A stretch of 64,000 nt of DNA from Rhodococcus ruber NBRC 15591 (GCF_001894945.1 NZ_BCXE01000036.1:1-64000), one strand, 5' to 3'; positions 19,276 through 28,947 are shown, counted from the stretch's first letter. A program made the numbers and translations. Notes: generated from the letters alone by a model not told the origin.

Positions 19276-20649
19276 CTACACCTCGTCCAGCCGGCGATCC
19301 TTGGTCTCGTGCATCACGAGCAGCGCGACGAAGGTGAGTGCGGCCGCGGCCAGGAGATACACACCCACCCAGCCGACCCCGTAGGTCGTGGCGAGCCACG
19401 TCGCGATGAACGGGGCGACGGCGGCGCCGAGGATGCTCGACACGTTGTAGGCGATGCCCGACCCGGTGTAGCGCACGTTGGTGGGGAACAGCTCGGGCAG
19501 CACGGCGCTCATGGGACCGAAGGTGAAGCCCATCAGGATCATGCCGACGACGAGGAACAGCAGCATGCGCGGTTCGCCCATGCCCTCCGGGTCGAGCAGG
19601 ATCCCGAAGGTCAGGCCGAACGCCATGATGATCCCGGTGACGACGAGCAGGGTGATGCGGCGACCGTAACGGTCGGCGAGCCGGCCGGACACCGGAATGG
19701 CGGCCGCGAAGAACAGCACCGCGACCAGCTGCAGCACCAGGAAGTCCGAGTACTGGAACCCGGCGCCGGTACCGCCTTGCGCGGGGGTCTTCCCGGTGCC
19801 GTGGCTGAGCACCCAGGTCGTCATGATGTAGAAGAGGGTGTACGTCGCGAGCATCACGAATGTGCCGATGATCAGCTGACGCCAGCTGGTCCGGAAGACC
19901 TCGGCCAGCGGGGTCTTGACCTTCTTGCCCTCGGCGACGGCGCGGGCGAACACCGGCGTCTCCTCCAGCTTGAGCCGCACGTAGAGGCCGATGATCACCA
20001 TCACCGCGCTGAGCAGGAACGGGATCCGCCAGCCCCACGTCAGGAACGCGCTGTCCAGGTCGGGCTCGGCGTTGTTGTGGTTCAGGAACAGGGTGATGAT
20101 CAGGAACAGGCCGTTGGCCAGGAAGAACCCGATCGGCGCACCCAGCTGTGGCCACATGGCGGCCCACGCCCGCTTGCCCTTCTCGGCGGTTTCGGTGGCC
20201 AGCAGTGCCGCGCCGCTCCATTCGCCCCCGAGGCCGAGGCCCTGACAGAAGCGCATGAGTGCGAGCAGCGCCGGGGCCAGCAGACCCACCTGGTGGTACG
20301 TGGGCAGGATTCCGATGAGGAAGGTCGCGACGCCCATGGTCAGCAGCGAACCGACGAGGGTGGCTTTGCGGCCGATGCGATCGCCGAAGTGACCGAACAG
20401 GATCGAGCCGACCGGACGGGCGACGAACGCGAGACCGAACGTCGCGAGCGAGGCGAGCAGAGCGGTGGTGCCGTTGCCCTTCGGGAAGAACAGGTGCGGG
20501 AACACCGAGACGGCGGCGGTCGCATAGATGTAGAAGTCGTAGAACTCGATCGAGGTGCCGACGGTGCTCGCGACGATGATGCGGCTGCGCGGTACTCCCG
20601 CGACCAGCGATCCGTCTCGGCCGGCGGTGTTGTCGAGGGAAGTGCTCAC
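19276..20649 (-). CDS. MFS transporter, metabolite:H+ symporter (MHS) family
   Basis: 457 aa with 12 predicted membrane helices. The opening STVGTSIEFYDFYIYATAA and the loop GHFGDRIGRKATL, with RFCQGLGLGGEWSGA, are the signature of MHS carriers such as ShiA, ProP and KgtP. These import organic acids, betaines or shikimate-like compounds. The position after acs tempts one to suggest a carboxylate substrate, but they are convergent and not one operon. The start is GTG 20649. The upstream 195 bases hold a TGGGA-N5-TCCCA palindrome (20676-20690) that may be an operator. Confidence 0.9.
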   Translation of the reverse strand: MSTSLDNTAGRDGSLVAGVPRSRIIVASTVGTSIEFYDFYIYATAAVSVFPHLFFPKGNGTTALLASLATFGLAFVARPVGSILFGHFGDRIGRKATLVGSLLTMGVATFLIGILPTYHQVGLLAPALLALMRFCQGLGLGGEWSGAALLATETAEKGKRAWAAMWPQLGAPIGFFLANGLFLIITLFLNHNNAEPDLDSAFLTWGWRIPFLLSAVMVIIGLYVRLKLEETPVFARAVAEGKKVKTPLAEVFRTSWRQLIIGTFVMLATYTLFYIMTTWVLSHGTGKTPAQGGTGAGFQYSDFLVLQLVAVLFFAAAIPVSGRLADRYGRRITLLVVTGIIMAFGLTFGILLDPEGMGEPRMLLFLVVGMILMGFTFGPMSAVLPELFPTNVRYTGSGIAYNVSSILGAAVAPFIATWLATTYGVGWVGVYLLAAAALTFVALLVMHETKDRRLDEV

Positions 20650-20844
20650 GAAACCAGCTCCAGAGATTCACATGATGGGAAACGATCCCAGCTTCTAGGA
20701 AAGTGAACACCTCCTTTCCGGAACGAATCAAATCGGACATCCGCCGACCGGACGGACGGGGATACGATTCGTCGCTGGGTGCGCTGGGAATCCTGGTCGG
20801 CGGCAGCCCCATCGCCCCGCGGATTCGTCGATCGAAAGGCCTTC

Positions 20845-22062
20845 GTGAATCAGCCACTGCGCTCGGAACTCACTCGGTATCTACGCACCGAGACCGTCGG
20901 TGGCGCGATCCTCCTCGTCGCCGCCGCCGTCGCCGTCCTGTGGGTCAACTCCCCGCTCGGACCCGCCTACGAGAGGCTGCGCGACTTCACCGTCGGGCCG
21001 GAGGCGCTGCACCTGCATCTCACCGTAGGCACCTGGGCACAGGACGGCCTGCTCGCCGTTTTCTTCTTCGTCGCCGGACTCGAACTCAAACGCGAACTCG
21101 TGATCGGTGAACTTGCGGACCGCAAGAAGGCCCTGCTGCCGGTCATCGCGGCCTGCGGCGGCGTGCTGCTGCCGGCACTCATCGCCGCCACCGTCGGGTG
21201 GGGCACGCCGGGCATGGACCGCGGCTGGGCGATCCCCGTCGCCACCGACATCGCCTTCGCCCTCGGAGTTCTCGCCCTCACCGGTTCCCGCATCCCCACC
21301 GGCGCGCGTGTCTTCCTGCTCAGCCTCGCCGTCGTCGACGATCTCATCGGCATCGCACTGATTGCCGTCCTCTTCACCACGTCCATCGCGGCGCTGTGGC
21401 TGCTCGGGACCGTCGCGTGCGCCGCCGCCTACTGGTACGCCCAGCACCGGCGGATCACGACCCCGTGGCTGTACGTCCCGCTCGCGCTGCTCACCTGGTA
21501 CGGCATGCACGAGGCCGGCATCCACGCCACCATCGCGGGCGTCGTGCTGGGTCTGCTCACCCGCGTCCGCGCCGACCCGGGTGAGCGGCGGGCACCGGCC
21601 GAGCGGCTCGCCCACGACCTCCAACCCTGGTCTGCCGGCCTGTGTGTGCCTCTGTTCGCGCTGTTCGCCTCCGGCGTTCCCATCGACGGCGAGGTCCTCG
21701 CCGATGTGTTCACCAGTCCGGTGGGCCTGTCCGTTCTGCTGGGCCTGCTGATCGGCAAGACGGTCGGCATCTTCGGCGCATCCTGGCTCGCGATCCGGAC
21801 AGGCGTGGCCACCAGGCCCGCCGGCCTGGCATGGCCGGACCTGCTGGCCCTCGCCGTACTCGGCGGCATCGGATTCACCGTGAGCCTGCTCATCGCCGAC
21901 CTCTCGCTCGCCGGAATCGACGGCGGGGCGCCCGCGGAGATCGCGAAGGCGTCGGTCCTCGTCACGTCACTGATCGCCTCGCTGCTGGGATCGACGCTAC
22001 TGTTACGGCGTGGGCGAGCCCACCGTAGGCAATACGAATCAACTGGAGGGGTCGACAAGTGA
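20845..22062 (+). CDS. nhaA: Na+/H+ antiporter NhaA
   Basis: 405 aa, eleven to twelve membrane helices. It exports Na+ in exchange for protons and helps pH and salt homeostasis. The paired aspartates of the ion site are in LAVVDDLIGIALIAV, and the early motif FFFVAGLELKRELVIGEL is typical. GTG 20845 with GAAAGG ahead gives the standard N-terminus QPLRSELTRYLRTETVGG. The stop overlaps the start of the next gene in GTGA. M. tuberculosis lacks it at this locus, so it is a lineage-specific insertion in the core block. Confidence 0.93.
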   Translation: MNQPLRSELTRYLRTETVGGAILLVAAAVAVLWVNSPLGPAYERLRDFTVGPEALHLHLTVGTWAQDGLLAVFFFVAGLELKRELVIGELADRKKALLPVIAACGGVLLPALIAATVGWGTPGMDRGWAIPVATDIAFALGVLALTGSRIPTGARVFLLSLAVVDDLIGIALIAVLFTTSIAALWLLGTVACAAAYWYAQHRRITTPWLYVPLALLTWYGMHEAGIHATIAGVVLGLLTRVRADPGERRAPAERLAHDLQPWSAGLCVPLFALFASGVPIDGEVLADVFTSPVGLSVLLGLLIGKTVGIFGASWLAIRTGVATRPAGLAWPDLLALAVLGGIGFTVSLLIADLSLAGIDGGAPAEIAKASVLVTSLIASLLGSTLLLRRGRAHRRQYESTGGVDK

Positions 22063-22559
22063 GCGTGACGAACGGGAACCGGAAGCAGGGTGACGGGGTA
22101 CCGACGAGCATCTCGTCCATTCCGCTGACCGAGGTGCGCGCCCGCACTCCTCAGGAAGCGAGCATCGGGGACCTGGTCCGCGACGCCACAGCACAGGTCT
22201 CGACGCTGTTCCGCGCCGAGGTCGAACTCGCCAAGGCCGAGGTCACCGGCGAGGTGAAGAAGGGCCTGCAGGGCAGTCTGTTCTTCATCCTGGCCCTCGC
22301 GGTCCTGGTGTTCAGTTCGTTCTTCTTCTTCTTCTTCCTCGCCGAACTGATCGACATCTGGACGCCCCGCTGGCTGGCGTTCCTGATCGTCTTCCTCATC
22401 ATGGTCGTGGTCACGGCGATCTTCGCCCTGATCGGGTACCTGCGGGTGCGCAAACTGCGCGCCCCGGAGAAGACCATCGACTCGCTCAGGCAGGCTCGTA
22501 CCGTCCTGCCGCAGCAGCACGACGCGGAGCCGGCAGCGGGCCCCCGGCACGCGCGCTGA
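22059..22559 (+). CDS. phage-holin-superfamily membrane protein (Rv3669-like)
   Basis: 166 aa. Residues about 30-75 form an amphipathic helix (GDLVRDATAQVSTLFRAEVE), followed by two close membrane helices with an unusual FFFFFF run and the segment LAFLIVFLIMVVVTAIFALI. The tail is polar. This is the actinobacterial putative-holin-superfamily III type, not a lytic phage protein. It overlaps nhaA by GTGA and precedes an alpha/beta hydrolase, as in M. tuberculosis. Function unknown; an envelope role near MarP is inference. Confidence 0.82.
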   Translation: MSVTNGNRKQGDGVPTSISSIPLTEVRARTPQEASIGDLVRDATAQVSTLFRAEVELAKAEVTGEVKKGLQGSLFFILALAVLVFSSFFFFFFLAELIDIWTPRWLAFLIVFLIMVVVTAIFALIGYLRVRKLRAPEKTIDSLRQARTVLPQQHDAEPAAGPRHAR

Positions 22560-22567
22560 TCCTCCAC

Positions 22568-23512
22568 GTGCAGGGCACCGTGTCCCTCCCCGACCCGTCC
22601 ACGGTCCGGTTCCCCGGGCCGTGGACGCACCGCGACATCCACGCGAACGGCATCCGTCTGCACGCCGTCGAAGCCGGCCCGTCCGGCCCCGACGCACCGC
22701 TGGCGCTGTTCCTGCACGGGTTCGCCGACCTGTGGTGGTCGTGGCGGCACCAGCTCACCGCCTTCGCGGACGCCGGCTACCGCGCCGTCGCCGTCGATCT
22801 GCGCGGCTACGGCGACTCCGACAAGCCCCCGCGCGGCTACGACGGCTGGACCCTCTCGGGCGACGTCGCAGGACTCATCCGCGCCCTGGGCTGCTCGGAG
22901 GCGACGCTGGTCGGGCACGCCGACGGCGGGCTGGTGTGCTGGGCGACGGCCGTGCTGCACCCGCGGCTCGTCCGGGCGATCGCCCTCGTGGACTCGCCGC
23001 ATCCGATCTCGCTGCGGGACGCGACGCTGCACGACCGGGCGCAGCGGGCAGCGCTGCTGCCCACGTTCCTCGCCTACCAGGTGCCGTGGCGGCCCGAACG
23101 CAAGCTCGTGCGCGACGACGGCTGGGAGATCGAACGACTGCTGCGGGCCCGGGCGGACGCACGGTGGCAGCAGTCGGACGAATTCCGGGAGGTCGCCGAG
23201 CGGATGCGCTCGGCCATCCGCATTCCCGGCACCGCACACTGCACGCTCGAGTACCAGCGCTGGGCCTTCCGCAGCCAGTGGCGGCCGGACGGACGGCGGT
23301 TCATGGCGGCGATGGACAAGACGCTGACGCTGCCGGTCCTGCAACTGCACGGCGCGCGGGACCCGTACGTCGTGCCGGCGACCGTGCGCCGGTGCGTCCG
23401 TCACGCTCCCGGCCGGAAGTTGCTCATGATCGACGACGCCGGGCACTACGCCCATCAGGAATGTGCCGACGACGTGACCGCCGCGCTGCTCGACTTCGCC
23501 GCCGGGCTCTAG
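22568..23512 (+). CDS. ephE: alpha/beta hydrolase, EphE-like
   Basis: 314 aa, Rv3670 homolog, annotated there as an epoxide hydrolase. The oxyanion motif is LFLHGFADLWWSW, and the strand motif DLRGYGDSDKPPRGYDGWT is the epoxide-hydrolase style. The nucleophile elbow reads VGHADGG, where GHDWGG would be normal. So Ala stands at the nucleophile position and Asp at the next. The distal His is in DDAGHYAHQE. GTG 22568 lies nine bases after the holin-like gene, suggesting one operon. The enzyme class is therefore doubtful even though the fold is clear. Confidence 0.85.
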   Translation: MQGTVSLPDPSTVRFPGPWTHRDIHANGIRLHAVEAGPSGPDAPLALFLHGFADLWWSWRHQLTAFADAGYRAVAVDLRGYGDSDKPPRGYDGWTLSGDVAGLIRALGCSEATLVGHADGGLVCWATAVLHPRLVRAIALVDSPHPISLRDATLHDRAQRAALLPTFLAYQVPWRPERKLVRDDGWEIERLLRARADARWQQSDEFREVAERMRSAIRIPGTAHCTLEYQRWAFRSQWRPDGRRFMAAMDKTLTLPVLQLHGARDPYVVPATVRRCVRHAPGRKLLMIDDAGHYAHQECADDVTAALLDFAAGL

Positions 23513-23524
23513 GAGCCCCGGGAT

Positions 23525-24715
23525 TCAGGCGATGCAGGTCCCCGTCGCCACCGCGGCGAACGAATCGTCGGCCAGTGCCAGCTGGCTGCCGACCTCCGCC
23601 GCGGTCAGCACGAATCCGGTATCGCTGTTGTCCACGGCCGCCCCGAACACGACACCCAGGACCCGGCCCTGCTCGTCGACGAGCGGACCGCCGGAGTTGC
23701 CCTGACGGATGGACCCGCGGACGGTGTACACCTCTCGCTCGACGGTGCCCGAGCGGTAGATGTCCGGTCCCTGCAGGTCGAGCGTCTCCCGGATGCGCGC
23801 GGCACTCGCCGTGTAGGGGCCGCCGCCGGGATAGCCCAGGACGAGGGCGTCCTGCCCCGAGTCGGCCGGGGCCGGGGCGAATTCGAGCGGTGCCACGTCG
23901 AGTCCCGGCACCGAGAGGATCGCGACGTCGACCGCGGGATCGAACAGCACGACCTCGGCGTCGAGCGCCCCGCCCAGCGTCTGCACCGACACTGCCGAGG
24001 TGCCGGCGACGACGTGGGCGTTGGTCATGACGCGTTCGGGCGCGACGACGAACCCTGAGCCCTCGAGCGCGCGCTGGCAGGTCGGCGCGATGCCGTTGAT
24101 GCGCAGCACACTCGGGTGCAGGTCGAGCGCGACGGGACTGGCGAGCACACTCGGGTCCGGTGGCTCCACCTCGGCGACCGGGGTGCGTCCGAACGGGCCG
24201 ATGACGTCCGGCAGGCCCGAGGTGTCGAGCAGCGCAGAGAACTCCTTCGGGACCCCGCGCAACCAGTCCGGGGCCAGCACGTCGACCGTGCTCAGCACCC
24301 GGGACCCGCGCACGGCCGCGGAGATCTCCGGCTGGGACGAGGCGGTGAGCGGTATGGCGAGCAGCCATGCCGCCACCAGCACCGCCACGGCCTGCAGGCC
24401 GGCCCCGACCACGCTGTCGACGCCCCGCGCGACGGGGCTGTGCATGTTGCTCCGGGCCGCCCGGCCGAGCACCATGCCCGCGACCTCGCCGATGATGACG
24501 AGGACGACGATGAGCGCGATCCCGGCGAGGATCCGCATCCGTCCCTCCTCGACATGCACGAGCACGTGCGGGGCGATGAGGATGCCGGCGACCGCGCCGA
24601 GCACCACGCCGAGGAACGCCAGCGCGGACGCCACCGCGCCCTGCCGCAGGCCGGACGACGCGGCCACGAGCACGACCAGCAGGATGAGCAGATCGATCCA
24701 TCCGGACGGCGTCAC
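23525..24715 (-). CDS. marP: membrane serine protease MarP
   Basis: 396 aa, Rv3671c homolog. Four N-terminal membrane helices (about residues 5-120, CvpA-like) carry a periplasmic chymotrypsin-like domain. The triad is His in TNAHVVAG, Asp in DPAVDVAIL and Ser in RQGNSGGPL. Cys in APTCQRAL and in the C-terminal TGTCIA can form the disulfide known to control mycobacterial MarP. In M. tuberculosis it is needed for acid resistance and cleaves the peptidoglycan hydrolase RipA. GTG 24715 overlaps the NUDIX stop (GTGA). Confidence 0.94.
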   Translation of the reverse strand: MTPSGWIDLLILLVVLVAASSGLRQGAVASALAFLGVVLGAVAGILIAPHVLVHVEEGRMRILAGIALIVVLVIIGEVAGMVLGRAARSNMHSPVARGVDSVVGAGLQAVAVLVAAWLLAIPLTASSQPEISAAVRGSRVLSTVDVLAPDWLRGVPKEFSALLDTSGLPDVIGPFGRTPVAEVEPPDPSVLASPVALDLHPSVLRINGIAPTCQRALEGSGFVVAPERVMTNAHVVAGTSAVSVQTLGGALDAEVVLFDPAVDVAILSVPGLDVAPLEFAPAPADSGQDALVLGYPGGGPYTASAARIRETLDLQGPDIYRSGTVEREVYTVRGSIRQGNSGGPLVDEQGRVLGVVFGAAVDNSDTGFVLTAAEVGSQLALADDSFAAVATGTCIA

Positions 24716-25410
24716 GGTTCGACCACCCCTGTCTCGAGCTCGACGAGCGTGACGTCGAAGTCACGGATGTCGCTGTGGTCCCACTCGATCTCCCAGCCCG
24801 ACACCGCGAACAGGCCTGCCAGGATCCCCGCGGTGAATCCCCACACGAGCATGTCCTCCACCAGGAACGCCGGTCCCTGGTAGCCGCGCTCGTGCCGGAT
24901 CTGGAAGCGATTGTCCGGGTCGAGCAGGTCGTGCAGGGACACCCGGACCACCCGGACCGCCTCGCGGGGGTCGACCACCCCGATGGGAGTGGGCTTCTCC
25001 CAGAAGGCCACCACCGGGGTGACGTCGAACCCGGACGGCGGGATGAAGATCTCCGGCAGCACCGTCAGCGGGCGGACACCCGCGGGGTCGAGGCCTGTCT
25101 CCTCCTGCGCCTCGCGCAGCGCGGTCGCGACCGGGCCGTCGTCCTCCGGGTCGGCGGCACCACCGGGGAACGCGACCTGTCCGCTGTGCTGACGCATCGT
25201 CGGCGCCCGCTGGGTGAGCAGGACGTCCGCGTCGGCGGGCAGTCCGCCCCGGGCCAGGGGATCGGGTTCGGGCGAGCCGCCGAACAGTACGAGCACGGCC
25301 GCGGGACGAACGGGAACCCCGCTCGGAGCCCGGCGGTCGAGCACGGGGTTGACCCGGTGCGGATCGCTCGGCAGGACGGTGGACACGTGGCGCAGCCAGT
25401 ACGGCGTCAT
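24712..25410 (-). CDS. NUDIX hydrolase, CoA-pyrophosphatase type (Rv3672c-like)
   Basis: 232 aa. The UPF0035/CoA-pyrophosphatase motif is LLTQRAPTMRQHSGQVAFPG, followed by the Nudix helix containing ALREAQEETGL with all metal-binding acidic residues present. Family members cleave CoA or related diphosphates into phosphopantetheine and nucleotide. ATG 25410 overlaps the thioredoxin stop and the 3' end overlaps marP, so the genes are co-translated. The connection with the exported neighbours is not clear. Confidence 0.9.
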   Translation of the reverse strand: MTPYWLRHVSTVLPSDPHRVNPVLDRRAPSGVPVRPAAVLVLFGGSPEPDPLARGGLPADADVLLTQRAPTMRQHSGQVAFPGGAADPEDDGPVATALREAQEETGLDPAGVRPLTVLPEIFIPPSGFDVTPVVAFWEKPTPIGVVDPREAVRVVRVSLHDLLDPDNRFQIRHERGYQGPAFLVEDMLVWGFTAGILAGLFAVSGWEIEWDHSDIRDFDVTLVELETGVVEP

Positions 25411-26063
25411 ACCTTCACTCCCAGGTGGTACTCCACGGCGGCGGCGACCTCGTCGGCGCTGCGGAACGGCTGGGGCAGCACCTTGGCGACCGAACCGTCG
25501 GGCCGCAGCAGCACCGTCACCGGCAGCACCGGCGGCGACTGCACCGCGGCCTGCGCCCGCGCGGACCCGTCCTGCACCCCCGGCAGCTGCACGGCGTACT
25601 CCGCGAGCCGGGACAGGGCGTTGGCCTCGTTGGGATCGGTGTGGACGGTGACGACCGTGACCGCATCCCCGGCACGCTGCGCGTACTCCTGCAGGTAGGG
25701 CAGTTCTTCGGCGCACGGCCCGCACCACCACGCCCACAGGTTCACTAGGGCGGGCCGTCCCGCGAGCGCGGCCGCCAGGTCGACGCTGCTGCCGTCGCCG
25801 AGACACTCGAACCGCAGCCCCGCAAGCGGCCCCGCTCCGTTCCCGGCCGGGGCCGGGCAGGCCTCGAGCGCCGCCGCGGCACGCAGCGGCGCGAGGGCCT
25901 CGGGGGTGTCCTGGGCCCGGCGGTCCACCGGCGCCGCGGCCGGCCGGGCACCGTCGACGGGCGGTGCCGGATCGTCGGTGTCGCGGGGCCAGATCGCGAC
26001 GATCAGCGCCACCACGACGACGAGTGCCACCAGGCTCCAGCGGCCTGCGCGGGTCAGTTGCAC
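25407..26063 (-). CDS. membrane-anchored thioredoxin-like protein (Rv3673c-like)
   Basis: 218 aa. A short basic start and hydrophobic anchor (SLVALVVVVALIVAIW) are followed by a Pro/Ala linker and a TlpA/ResA fold with the redox pair in WAWWCGPCAEELPYL. It should reside on the outer face of the membrane and reduce or form disulfides there, perhaps including the one in MarP next door (inference). GTG 26063 lies four bases past the nth stop. The end overlaps the NUDIX start. Confidence 0.9.
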   Translation of the reverse strand: MQLTRAGRWSLVALVVVVALIVAIWPRDTDDPAPPVDGARPAAAPVDRRAQDTPEALAPLRAAAALEACPAPAGNGAGPLAGLRFECLGDGSSVDLAAALAGRPALVNLWAWWCGPCAEELPYLQEYAQRAGDAVTVVTVHTDPNEANALSRLAEYAVQLPGVQDGSARAQAAVQSPPVLPVTVLLRPDGSVAKVLPQPFRSADEVAAAVEYHLGVKV

Positions 26064-26067
26064 CGGG

Positions 26068-26904
26068 TCACCGTCCGGCCAGCTCGAGCAGGTGCTCGGT
26101 CTCCGGTCCCTTCACCAGCGCGGCGGCGGTCACGGGGTCGGTCGGTCCGATGCCGTAGGACGGGCAGTCCTTGGCCAGTACGCAGATGCCGCAGGCGGGT
26201 TTGCGGGCGTGGCACACGCGCCGGCCGTGGAAGATCACCCGATGCGAGAGCAGGGTCCATTCCTTGCGCTCGACGAGCGCACCGACGGCGTGTTCGATCT
26301 TGACCGGGTCGGTTTCCCCGGTCCACTTCCAGCGGTGCACGAGGCGCTGGAAGTGGGTGTCGACGGTGATGCCGGGAACGCCGAACGCGTTGCCGAGGAC
26401 GACGTTGGCGGTCTTGCGCCCGAATCCGGGAAGTGTGACGAGATCCTCGAGCCGGCGTGGCACCTCGCCGTCGAACCGCTCGAGCAGGGCCTGGCCGAGC
26501 CCGATCAGGGAGTTGGCCTTGTTGCGGTAGAAGCCGGTGGACCGGATGTACTCCTCGAGCTCGGCGCGGTCGGCCTCGGCGTAGGCGCGGGCATCCGGGT
26601 AGCGGGCGAACAGTGCCGGGGTCACCTGGTTGACCCGCACATCCGTGCACTGGGCGGACAGGATCGTGGCGACCGCCAGCTCGAGTGGCGTGGTGAAGTC
26701 GAGTTCGCAGTACACGTGGGGAAACGCCTCGGCGAGCCGCCGGTTCATGCGACGCGCCCGGCGCACGAGGGCGAGCCGACTCTCGGGTGGGCGCTCGCCT
26801 CCGGACGCGCGTCGTCGGCGCACGTCGGGACTCTCGGACGGGGTCGCATGCACCTGCTCCACTGTACGTACCCGGCCCGTCGCGGATTCGGCGCTGTGTC
26901 GCAT
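26068..26904 (-). CDS. nth: endonuclease III
   Basis: 278 aa. A DNA glycosylase/AP-lyase that removes oxidised pyrimidines. The helix-hairpin-helix and catalytic residues are in [18 protein letters not shown] (Lys) and [10 protein letters not shown] (Asp). The 4Fe-4S cluster has spacing C-x6-C-x2-C-x5-C in [18 protein letters not shown] longer than usual basic N-terminus (about 40 residues) may be disordered. ATG 26904 has GAAAGG seven bases ahead. It leads a nth-thioredoxin-NUDIX-marP operon and is divergent from a small membrane gene. Confidence 0.96.
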   Translation of the reverse strand: MRHSAESATGRVRTVEQVHATPSESPDVRRRRASGGERPPESRLALVRRARRMNRRLAEAFPHVYCELDFTTPLELAVATILSAQCTDVRVNQVTPALFARYPDARAYAEADRAELEEYIRSTGFYRNKANSLIGLGQALLERFDGEVPRRLEDLVTLPGFGRKTANVVLGNAFGVPGITVDTHFQRLVHRWKWTGETDPVKIEHAVGALVERKEWTLLSHRVIFHGRRVCHARKPACGICVLAKDCPSYGIGPTDPVTAAALVKGPETEHLLELAGR

Positions 26905-26934
26905 CTGAGACCTTTCTTGTGTTTACTTCCCGGT

Positions 26935-27204
26935 ATGCAAGCTCTTGCTGTCGTGCTCTTCCCCGTCCTGCTCATGCTGTTCGCATTGGCGATGGAGCGG
27001 GTCGAGTCCCGGCTGAGCCGTCTGTCCGTTCGCCAGCAGGAGGTCGAGGAGTTCCTCGACAAGGCGAGCCACGACGACGTCGCCACCCTGGCCAGGGAGG
27101 GATTCCCCCACGCTCTCGCCCGGTTCCACCGCCGCCGGCGGCGGGTCCTCGTCATGGAGTTCGACGACGCGGAGTCCGACATAGGGGAGCGCCGCGCGAG
27201 CTGA
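26935..27204 (+). CDS. small membrane protein (Rv3675-like)
   Basis: 89 aa. One N-terminal membrane helix (LAVVLFPVLLMLFALAM) followed by a cytoplasmic charged region ERVESRLSRLSVRQQEVEEF, then a basic HRRRRR patch and an acidic end. Conserved at this place upstream of crp in mycobacteria. Function unknown. ATG 26935 lies 30 bases from the divergent nth start. Confidence 0.72.
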   Translation: MQALAVVLFPVLLMLFALAMERVESRLSRLSVRQQEVEEFLDKASHDDVATLAREGFPHALARFHRRRRRVLVMEFDDAESDIGERRAS

Positions 27205-27417
27205 TGCCGCGCGAGCTGATTCCGGGACGCATCGGTAGAATGCGTGGGCGCTGCCGCGGGAACGGCACGACGGTTGTCGTGGTGTCAATCACTCGTGCCG
27301 AGGGCGCGCACAGTAGACTTCGATTCCGTACGCGTTGCAGGTGGCCTGTCCGGGCGCCCGTGGACGTCGTGCGGACCCGGCAGCATGACGACGAGAATTA
27401 CCCTCAAAGGAGCGCAC

Positions 27418-28092
27418 GTGGACGACGTCCTGGCCAGAGCAGGCATCTTCCAAGGAGTCGAACCCTCGGCGGTTGCGGCGCTGGTCAAAGAGCTTCAGCC
27501 GGTCGATTTCCCCCGCGGACATGTCATCTTCAACGAGGGTGAGCCGGGCGACCGCCTGTACATCATCGTCTCCGGCAAGGTGAAGCTCGGCCGCCGTTCC
27601 CCGGATGGGCGCGAGAACCTGCTGACCATCATGGGTCCGTCCGACATGTTCGGCGAGCTGTCGATCTTCGACCCGGGCCCGCGCACCTCCACCGCGACGA
27701 CCGTGACCGAGGTCCGCGCCGTGAGCATGGACCGCGACGCGCTCAAGGCCTGGATCGATCAGCGCCCGGAGATCGCCGAGCAGCTGCTGCGCGTGCTCGC
27801 GCGCCGCCTGCGCCGCACCAACAACAACCTGGCCGACCTGATCTTCACCGACGTGCCCGGTCGCGTCGCGAAGGCTCTGCTGCAGCTCGCGCAGCGGTTC
27901 GGCACCCAGGAGGCGGGCGCGCTGCGCGTCACGCACGACCTGACCCAGGAGGAGATCGCACAGCTCGTCGGCGCCTCCCGCGAAACCGTGAACAAGGCGC
28001 TCGCCGACTTCGCCCACCGCGGCTGGCTGCGGCTCGAGGGCAAGAGCGTGCTCATCTCCGACTCGGAGCGCCTCGCCCGCCGCGCGCGGTAG
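27418..28092 (+). CDS. crp: cAMP receptor protein (Crp/GlxR)
   Basis: 224 aa, the same length as M. tuberculosis Crp (Rv3676). The cyclic-nucleotide-binding roll spans about residues 10-115, with the phosphate-binding cassette [18 protein letters not shown]. The long dimer helix contains [14 protein letters not shown], and the C-terminal HTH is [20 protein letters not shown]. It controls carbon, respiration and stress genes across the lineage. GTG 27418 with AAAGGAG ahead matches the known N-terminus, and an ATG 33 bases upstream has no ribosome binding site. A likely target in this window is acs. Confidence 0.96.
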   Translation: MDDVLARAGIFQGVEPSAVAALVKELQPVDFPRGHVIFNEGEPGDRLYIIVSGKVKLGRRSPDGRENLLTIMGPSDMFGELSIFDPGPRTSTATTVTEVRAVSMDRDALKAWIDQRPEIAEQLLRVLARRLRRTNNNLADLIFTDVPGRVAKALLQLAQRFGTQEAGALRVTHDLTQEEIAQLVGASRETVNKALADFAHRGWLRLEGKSVLISDSERLARRAR

Positions 28093-28107
28093 GCCCACCC
28101 CTTCCGA

Positions 28108-28152
28108 ACGACCCGAGGCCGGTGCATCGTCGATGCACCGGCCTCGGGTCGT
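28108..28152. terminator. perfect hairpin between crp and the MBL gene
   Basis: 22-bp perfect inverted repeat (28108-28129 with 28131-28152) and almost no loop, between convergent genes. A strong bidirectional terminator. Confidence 0.85.
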
Positions 28153-28158
28153 CCCAGG

Positions 28159-28947
28159 TCAGGCGAAACTGCGCAGGTACTCGAGCTGGACGTTGACCGA
28201 CTTCTCCGCGACCGGCCACAGCGACGGGTCCACATCGGCGTACACGTGCTCGACGACGGATCGCGGCGTGGCGTCGTCCCCGAGCACTCGCAACGCGGCC
28301 CGCACCTGGTCGAGCCGTTCCTCCCGATGGGCGAGATAGCCGCGGGCGACGGTCTTGAGGTCGGGCAGATCCGGTCCGTGACCGGGCAGAACGGTGTAGC
28401 CGCCACCCAGGTCGATCAGCCGGCGGAGCGACCCGAGGTAGTCCCCGAGGTCGCCGTCGGAGTCGTCGAGAACGGTGGTGCCCCGGCCGAGGATGGTGTC
28501 GGCGGTGAGCACGCTGCGGTCGTCCTCGACGACGAAGGACAACGAGTCCGCGGTGTGGCCCGGCGTCGCGAGCACCCGGATCCGCAGCCCGGCCGCCTCG
28601 ATCACCTCGCCGTCGGCCAGGCCCGCTCCCCCGCCGTGCCGGTGCCGGGCATCCACGGCCCGTACCTGGGTGCCGGTGAGTTCGGCGAACCGGCCGGCGC
28701 CGTCGGTGTGGTCGCCGTGCCGATGGCTGACCAGCGTCAACGCCACGGGAACGCGCGCGACGCGGGCGAGGTGCGCCTCGTCGAGCGGGCCCGGATCGAC
28801 CACGACGCATTCGTCGCTGCCGGGGGCCCGCAGGATCCAGGTGTTGGTGCCGTCGAGCGTCATCATCGACGGGTTTTCGGCCAGCACCACCGCGGCGTTG
28901 GCGGTGACCTGCCGCAACTGGGCGTACGCGGGGTGAACCAGCGTCAC
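28159..28947 (-). CDS. metallo-beta-lactamase-fold hydrolase (Rv3677c-like)
   Basis: 262 aa. The zinc motif is SHRHGDHTDGA, with further ligands in ATPGHTADSL, DTILGRG and LPGHGP, as in the beta-lactamase-like LACTB2/glyoxalase II branch. The C-terminal winged-helix-like extension (HREERLDQVRAAL) is also LACTB2-like, a group that includes endoribonucleases. GTG 28947 has GGAGG at proper spacing and yields the conserved start TLVHPAYAQLR. The true substrate is not known. Confidence 0.88.
   Translation of the reverse strand: MTLVHPAYAQLRQVTANAAVVLAENPSMMTLDGTNTWILRAPGSDECVVVDPGPLDEAHLARVARVPVALTLVSHRHGDHTDGAGRFAELTGTQVRAVDARHRHGGGAGLADGEVIEAAGLRIRVLATPGHTADSLSFVVEDDRSVLTADTILGRGTTVLDDSDGDLGDYLGSLRRLIDLGGGYTVLPGHGPDLPDLKTVARGYLAHREERLDQVRAALRVLGDDATPRSVVEHVYADVDPSLWPVAEKSVNVQLEYLRSFA

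Noticed and set aside
22059-22559. Phage holin or prophage remnant
   Set aside because: The protein matches a core actinobacterial membrane family and sits in a conserved, non-phage gene order.
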